Assembly (NCBI GenBank): GCA_035601575.1
Contig: DATNNZ010000323.1
Span: forward strand, 9,200-73,199
Reading direction: 5' to 3'
From: DASTDH01 sp035601575
Lineage (GTDB): Bacteria; Verrucomicrobiota; Verrucomicrobiia; Chthoniobacterales; JAFAMB01
Length of the DNA stretch: 64,000 nt
Shown here piece after piece: positions 63,134 to 64,000 of the stretch. Made by a program: the position numbers and the translations under genes. Each line of letters opens with the position of its first letter. Positions within the stretch are counted from its first letter, which is position 1. The notes under the pieces are model-generated. The model was not told where the DNA came from. It did no database searches and saw only the letters and a program-made list of their open reading frames with translations.

Positions 63134-63567
63134 TTTTCTAGCTGCTCGCCTAGCTTGCGGAAGAATTCGTGGAGCATCTTCTTCGCCGCCGCCTCCACGA
63201 GCCGCGAGCCAACTGCCGCAATCACCCCACCAACCTGTCCTTCTGACTCGCATTGGAGCTCGCTCCCCTCACCCTTGGGCGAGATCTGGATCCTCGCAGT
63301 CCCTTTCACCCAGCCTGGAGCGCCCTTGCCCGCGGCCTGAAGCGTGAACGACTCCGGCCGTTTCTTCTCATAGATCCGGATCTTTCCGACGTAGCTCCCC
63401 TTGAGCCCGGCGACGCCGATCTTGAGATGCGCATCGTAGCTGTCTTCCTCCGTCTTCTCCATCTTCTCGCATCCCTCGATGCACTTCTGCAGAATCGCGG
63501 GCTCGACGAGCGCCGCAAAGACTTTCTCCGGCGGCGCCTCGAATGCGTATTTCGCCGCAAGCTTCAT
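63091..63567 (-). CDS. CoxG-like SRPBCC family protein
   Basis: 158 residues. The CoxG family belongs to the SRPBCC fold and helps insert or mature molybdenum hydroxylases such as CO dehydrogenase. Signatures: FEAPPEKVFAALVEPAILQKCIEGCE, GLKGSYVGKIRI, and GGVIAAVGSRLVEAAAKKM. The last 15 residues (ENERQRTTMNTSDRQ) come from repeat DNA and are not family-like. The gene follows a coxM/xdhB-type gene on the same strand, as in molybdenum hydroxylase clusters. Confidence 0.88.
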   Translation of the reverse strand: MKLAAKYAFEAPPEKVFAALVEPAILQKCIEGCEKMEKTEEDSYDAHLKIGVAGLKGSYVGKIRIYEKKRPESFTLQAAGKGAPGWVKGTARIQISPKGEGSELQCESEGQVGGVIAAVGSRLVEAAAKKMLHEFFRKLGEQLENERQRTTMNTSDRQ

Positions 63568-63633
63568 CGAAGATTCAAGACGAAAGACCTCAAGGGGATG
63601 GAAATTCTCTTCTTTGTGGATTTGTGTTGAGTC

Positions 63634-64000
63634 TTATCCGCGACTCGCAGCGAGCTCTAGCGCCCGCTTAGCCTGGACGCGCGCGAGATGCGCCCGGAAC
63701 TCCGATGAAGCGTGGATGTCCGAAAGCGGATCGACCCCATCCGCCACCTTCTGGGCCGCCGTCGCGATCGTCGTCGCTGAAACCTCCAATCCGCGAAGGG
63801 ACGATTCCGCAGCAGCTGCACGATAAACCTTCGCTGCCACGCCCGTCACCGCGATGGCAACGTCCTTTCGCGCCTTGTCCAATACGGTCGCGATGCCTGC
63901 GATTGCAAACCCGCTCGCCTTCTGTGCGAACTTGACGTATGCGGCTGTCTTCGCTGTCACCGGCACGCGGATGAATTTCAGGATCTCGTCTGGCTGGACC
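63634..64000 (-). CDS. FAD-binding medium subunit of a molybdenum hydroxylase (CoxM/XdhB-like), C-terminal part
   Basis: The last 121 or so codons, with the gene running off the right edge. It reads DEILKFIRVPV then AAYVKFAQKASGFAIAGIA, the CO-dehydrogenase/xanthine-dehydrogenase FAD subunit C-terminal domain; it ends ELAASRG-stop at 63634. In complete enzymes this subunit passes electrons from the 2Fe-2S subunit to FAD. Base composition appears richer in G+C than the genes on the left. coxG follows on the same strand. Confidence 0.82.
   Translation of the reverse strand, partial: VQPDEILKFIRVPVTAKTAAYVKFAQKASGFAIAGIATVLDKARKDVAIAVTGVAAKVYRAAAAESSLRGLEVSATTIATAAQKVADGVDPLSDIHASSEFRAHLARVQAKRALELAASRG

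Overview
The window reads as a chromosomal segment from a free-living, Gram-negative-type heterotroph, most likely a member of the Verrucomicrobiota (Chthoniobacterales/Spartobacteria-like soil lineage). The strongest phylum clue is a perfect 14-bp palindrome TGTTC-N4-GAACA directly in front of lexA, which is the LexA operator type described for Verrucomicrobia. A DUF4912 protein, outer-membrane efflux parts, periplasmic glucan genes (mdoG/mdoH), frequent GTG/TTG starts and interspersed REP-like repeats fit with this. No rRNA, tRNA or CRISPR array was recognised, and no species-level assignment is claimed.

Layout. 1-43: start of a HAD-family hydrolase running off the left edge. 0.5-3 kb: a membrane-anchored TPR protein with a DUF4062/TIR-like N-terminal domain. 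3.2-7.3 kb: housekeeping genes (DUF4332 protein, purH, pdxJ, acpS, scpA). 7.4-14.8 kb: a five-gene efflux module (TolC-like, adaptor, RND pump, response regulator, histidine kinase). 15-17.7 kb: aldo/keto reductase and AraC regulator, amid repeats. 18-26 kb: scpB, pheA, an Lrp-like regulator, gltB and a tandem-ACT protein. 25.9-26.7 kb: a frameshifted REP-associated transposase between inverted REP repeats. 26.7-28.2 kb: rplQ and rpoA. 28.6-31.8 kb: a fadA/fadB-like beta-oxidation pair. 32-38.7 kb: J-domain protein, MFS transporter, ferredoxin-reductase-like flavoprotein, metallo-beta-lactamase-fold hydrolase, ApaG, thiD. 38.8-42 kb: MBL-like lipoprotein, purD, inactive-looking S41 peptidase. 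42-46.4 kb: squalene/phytoene synthase with a DUF362 protein, then hemW with a geranylgeranyl-reductase-like flavoprotein. 46.5-50 kb: YggS, LysR, a large anchored unknown. 50-54.3 kb: mdoG-unknown-mdoH. 54.4-59.5 kb: lexA, a secreted NlpC/P60-like protein, DUF4912 protein, ferritin-like protein, xerC. 59.5-63.1 kb: a repeat-rich, rearranged stretch with an amidohydrolase. 63.1-64 kb: coxG and the end of a coxM/xdhB-type gene.

Most genes are ordinary. The unusual material is of two kinds. First, mobile or rearranged DNA: a dispersed REP-like family with its own decayed RAYT transposase, and a 3.5-kb stretch bounded by xerC and a diverged second copy of the xerC 3' end that abuts one of two 131-bp direct repeats. 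Second, proteins of recognisable families that have lost catalytic residues or have odd architectures: the S41 protease homologue, the hydratase half of the FadB-like protein, the MBL-like lipoprotein, the TPR protein, and the Ser/Ala-rich DUF4912 protein.

Start codons were corrected by family alignment from memory and by local sequence. No database search was possible, so family names rest on motif recognition.
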